From positions 62,001 to 126,000 of the forward strand of contig NC_060961.1 in NCBI RefSeq assembly GCF_910589235.1: a DNA stretch of 64,000 bases, written 5' to 3'. The position numbers and the translations under genes are program-made. This stretch comes from Vespa crabro (Eukaryota > Arthropoda > Insecta > Hymenoptera > Vespidae). Positions 61,881-64,000 of the stretch are shown here, one piece after another; within the stretch, counting starts at the first letter, position 1; each line of letters starts with the position of its first letter. The notes below the pieces were generated by a model. It saw only the letters and a program-made list of their open reading frames with translations, was not told the DNA's origin and ran no database searches.

Positions 61881-61912
<32 letters not shown>
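61881..61912. repeat. (CT)n microsatellite
   Basis: Perfect CT dinucleotides. Confidence 0.95.
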
Positions 61913-61914
<2 letters not shown>

Positions 61915-62069
61915 ATCGGGTTCGAGCGAGTGGCTGAATCAAGGGTGAAGCGCGCGCTAGTCATAGGAACGAGAATGTGATCGAAGCACACGAAGGGGAA
62001 ACGACTTGTGGTCGCGTGTCTCGAGATAGAGTTAGCAGGCCGTAGGTAGAGTACGGTCGTTTGGTCGTT

Positions 62070-62147
62070 CGGTCGGTCGGTCGGTCGGTCGGTCGGTCGG
62101 TCGGTCGGTCGGTCGGTCGGTCGGTCGGTCGGTCGGTCGGTCGGTCG
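62070..62147. repeat. (GGTC)n tetranucleotide array
   Basis: About nineteen uninterrupted units, the longest tetranucleotide array in the window. Pro-Thr-Asp-Arg frames on the other strand are artefacts. Confidence 0.95.
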
Positions 62148-63274
62148 TGCCATCTAATCGTAGCGTCTAACCGCTTCTCTCTCATCGCCACCCACCTTAA
62201 AGCTCCGTTTCAAAGGGTAAGTCGACTTGGCGAACGCGAGCTTTCTTCGAAGGAGTAACGAAGGAAAGCTCTCGCGTTTTCTTACTTCCGTCGCTTAGAT
62301 CGACGTTGCTACGCGTCTATGTGTTGCAGGTAAGTACGTGTGGAATAGTAAAGTTACGCGCTCGCGCAACCCATAGAAACGTCTCTCTACCGGGATAAGA
62401 AAGACAAAGAGGAGGCGCGCCAACGGAGTTACAAGCATCGCTCGCATCCTCCCCTCGTTCCTTTTACCAACGCGCCTGGCAGTTCCTTTATTTCGAGCGC
62501 GTCTCTCGATCGCGACTTTGCCTTTATCAGCTATGTTCGTGGTGTTTCGTCCTATGTCCCGTTGCGCCTTTCGTCGCGTATCTTGAAAAATATCTTGAAA
62601 ATAAGTCGATCCTCCTTTCGGTACTCGTATCCACCGTAGACTTACCACCGTAGTCCATTCGCGGATCAAAGACCTAGCAGTAATTTTATTCCAATAATAT
62701 TATTCGATTCGAGATTCGTGTTCCTACTTATATATCCGGACGACGAGAAATAGAGGGAGGTATACATCGCAGATATTATCTCATCGTAGATAAATGTATG
62801 ATCGATAATATATATATAATGTTTATCGCTAAGCGAGAAAGACCCTTCGAAGAATGACACCCGTTAAATGATGTAGCCAGAGCCATAGCAAGGGCTGTGG
62901 TAGAAGTACCGTGGGAGGAGAATATCGTGTAGTAGGAGTCTCTCTATCGGACAAGGCACGTAAGGAACTCGGATACAGGCGTGCGAGTGTACGCTCACGT
63001 ACGCTCACGTACGATCTAGCACGTAGACGCGTACTCGTCCACGCGCGCTCGACTCGAAACGCATACTCTCCTCGGCAAAATCTCACGACGAATACACACA
63101 TGTGCGAGAAGCACAATAATTACTATGGATAGTAAGGAACGGTTCCCCGCGGGGTAGCTTGGCCGGCAATCGATACGCACACACGCGCGTTCTCGTCGTA
63201 AACGTGAAACGCGAGCACGCACACGCGATCGCTCTCGCACACCATTGCAAGGTTTACATAAGTGAAGTTCCTTG

Positions 63275-63312
63275 GCCACCACCACCATCACCACCACCAC
63301 CACTACCACCAC
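63275..63312. repeat. (CAC)n / CCA microsatellite
   Basis: CCA units with two single-base variants. Confidence 0.9.
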
Positions 63313-63328
63313 CCTCGGTCGGCACCTC

Positions 63329-63335
63329 TTATATA
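63329..63335 (-). promoter_or_regulatory. TATA-box-like motif on the minus strand
   Basis: The minus strand reads TATATAA followed by GAGG in a GC-rich setting, pointing in the same direction as the Bab gene about 56 kb away. Whether it drives a 5' noncoding exon of that gene or is chance cannot be told from sequence. Confidence 0.15.
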
Positions 63336-64000
63336 GTCCCCCCTTTACCCGCCGTTCTATCGCGGCCGCGCACAACCTCCTACTCTCTTCCTCCTGCTTT
63401 CTGCCCAAGCGTTTCTAATTTGCATTCCCCTCCGTTGGCACTCCTCGCCAGCGACGATCTCAGTCCTCCGCCGTTCACCCTCCCGCGCACGTCCACCCTC
63501 TGTTCTCGTCCTCCTCCTCCTCCTCCTCCTTACCCTACCCTAGCCGCTGCTTCTCCACTTGCCACGCCACCCACCCCAACGGCCAGCAAGTCCGTTGTCC
63601 GTCTTGCGAGATTTCACGCACACGCACACGCACACGCGTGCATCCTTCCCGTCCCAAAAAGCAGAGATGGCGGAGGTGGCAGGAGACAGAGACAAAGAGA
63701 CCACCCTTAACTTTGGCCCACGGACGACGAGTAAGGACGGCTAGCCTGACGAGTAGGACGAAAGAAGAGAAACCTCGAGAGGAGCGACGAGGATGGGGCT
63801 CCTGGGCTGCCAAGGCAGTTAGCTCGGGGAACTAGCTCTACCTTCTTAATACCTTTCCGTCGGGTTCTATCCATACGTCCGTCCGTTCGTTCCTGTTTCT
63901 CTTCTCTACTTCCCTCGTTCGCTCCTTCCAAAGACGTTCGCTCTCTAGCCGGCCAACCCAGCTCTTCCTAACCGCTCTCGCCTTAGCTCCTTCACCGTCC

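Larger units (their letters stand above)
58501..64000. other. Non-coding stretch to the window end
   Basis: Unique sequence at 58660-60100, 60500-61770 and 62150-63270; C-rich low complexity from 63270. A possible start exon at 63667 is described as a finding only. Confidence 0.45.

Noticed and set aside
62070..62147. Regular array considered as CRISPR-like
   Set aside because: Four-base unit with no spacers, in an arthropod nuclear context; it is a microsatellite.

Overview
This window looks like nuclear DNA from an arthropod, most likely a holometabolous insect. It contains a spliced BTB/POZ gene with an insect-type Pipsqueak plus AT-hook DNA-binding domain, has no bacterial-style gene packing, and is dense in dinucleotide, trinucleotide and tetranucleotide microsatellites, above all (GA)n/(TC)n. 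CG-containing words are common, which fits weakly methylated Hymenoptera such as ants and bees better than many other insects. That placement is inference.

Only one protein-coding gene can be supported with confidence. It is on the minus strand: a BTB exon at 7258-7448 spliced to a long last exon at 4123-6442. Together they give an 836-residue Bric-a-brac (Bab) family transcription factor with BTB domain, basic motif, CtBP-type PQDLS motif, AT-hook, Pipsqueak helix-turn-helix and Gln-, Ala- and His-rich low-complexity tracts. The 815-bp intron carries 22 uninterrupted AAT units, which read as TAA/TTA-type repeats. A good 3' splice site at about 7661/7662, with an in-frame stop and a 24-codon upstream ORF between it and the start codon, suggests at least one more 5' noncoding exon further upstream at higher coordinates.

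Positions 1-4122 lie downstream of the gene and hold the probable 3' UTR plus microsatellites. From 7662 to 64000 there are about 56 kb with no convincing coding exon. This tract is mostly microsatellites, purine/pyrimidine-skewed stretches, GC-rich low-complexity DNA and ordinary unique sequence. The simplest reading is upstream regulatory DNA and/or a long 5' intron of the Bab gene. Long open frames here follow the microsatellites, with SLSLSL, RERERE or homopolymer translations, and are not genes.

Non-coding structures worth a second look are several strong inverted repeats (38528-38580, 13370-13427, 43978-44041), a perfect G-quadruplex-type array (38871-38909), a CACGTG E-box cluster flanked by oppositely oriented CCTCG repeats (22040-23073), long self-complementary repeats (52903-52941, 15704-15731), and a cysteine-rich frame with a good splice acceptor (44962-45351). 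I found no CRISPR array, no rRNA or tRNA gene and no recognisable intact transposon.
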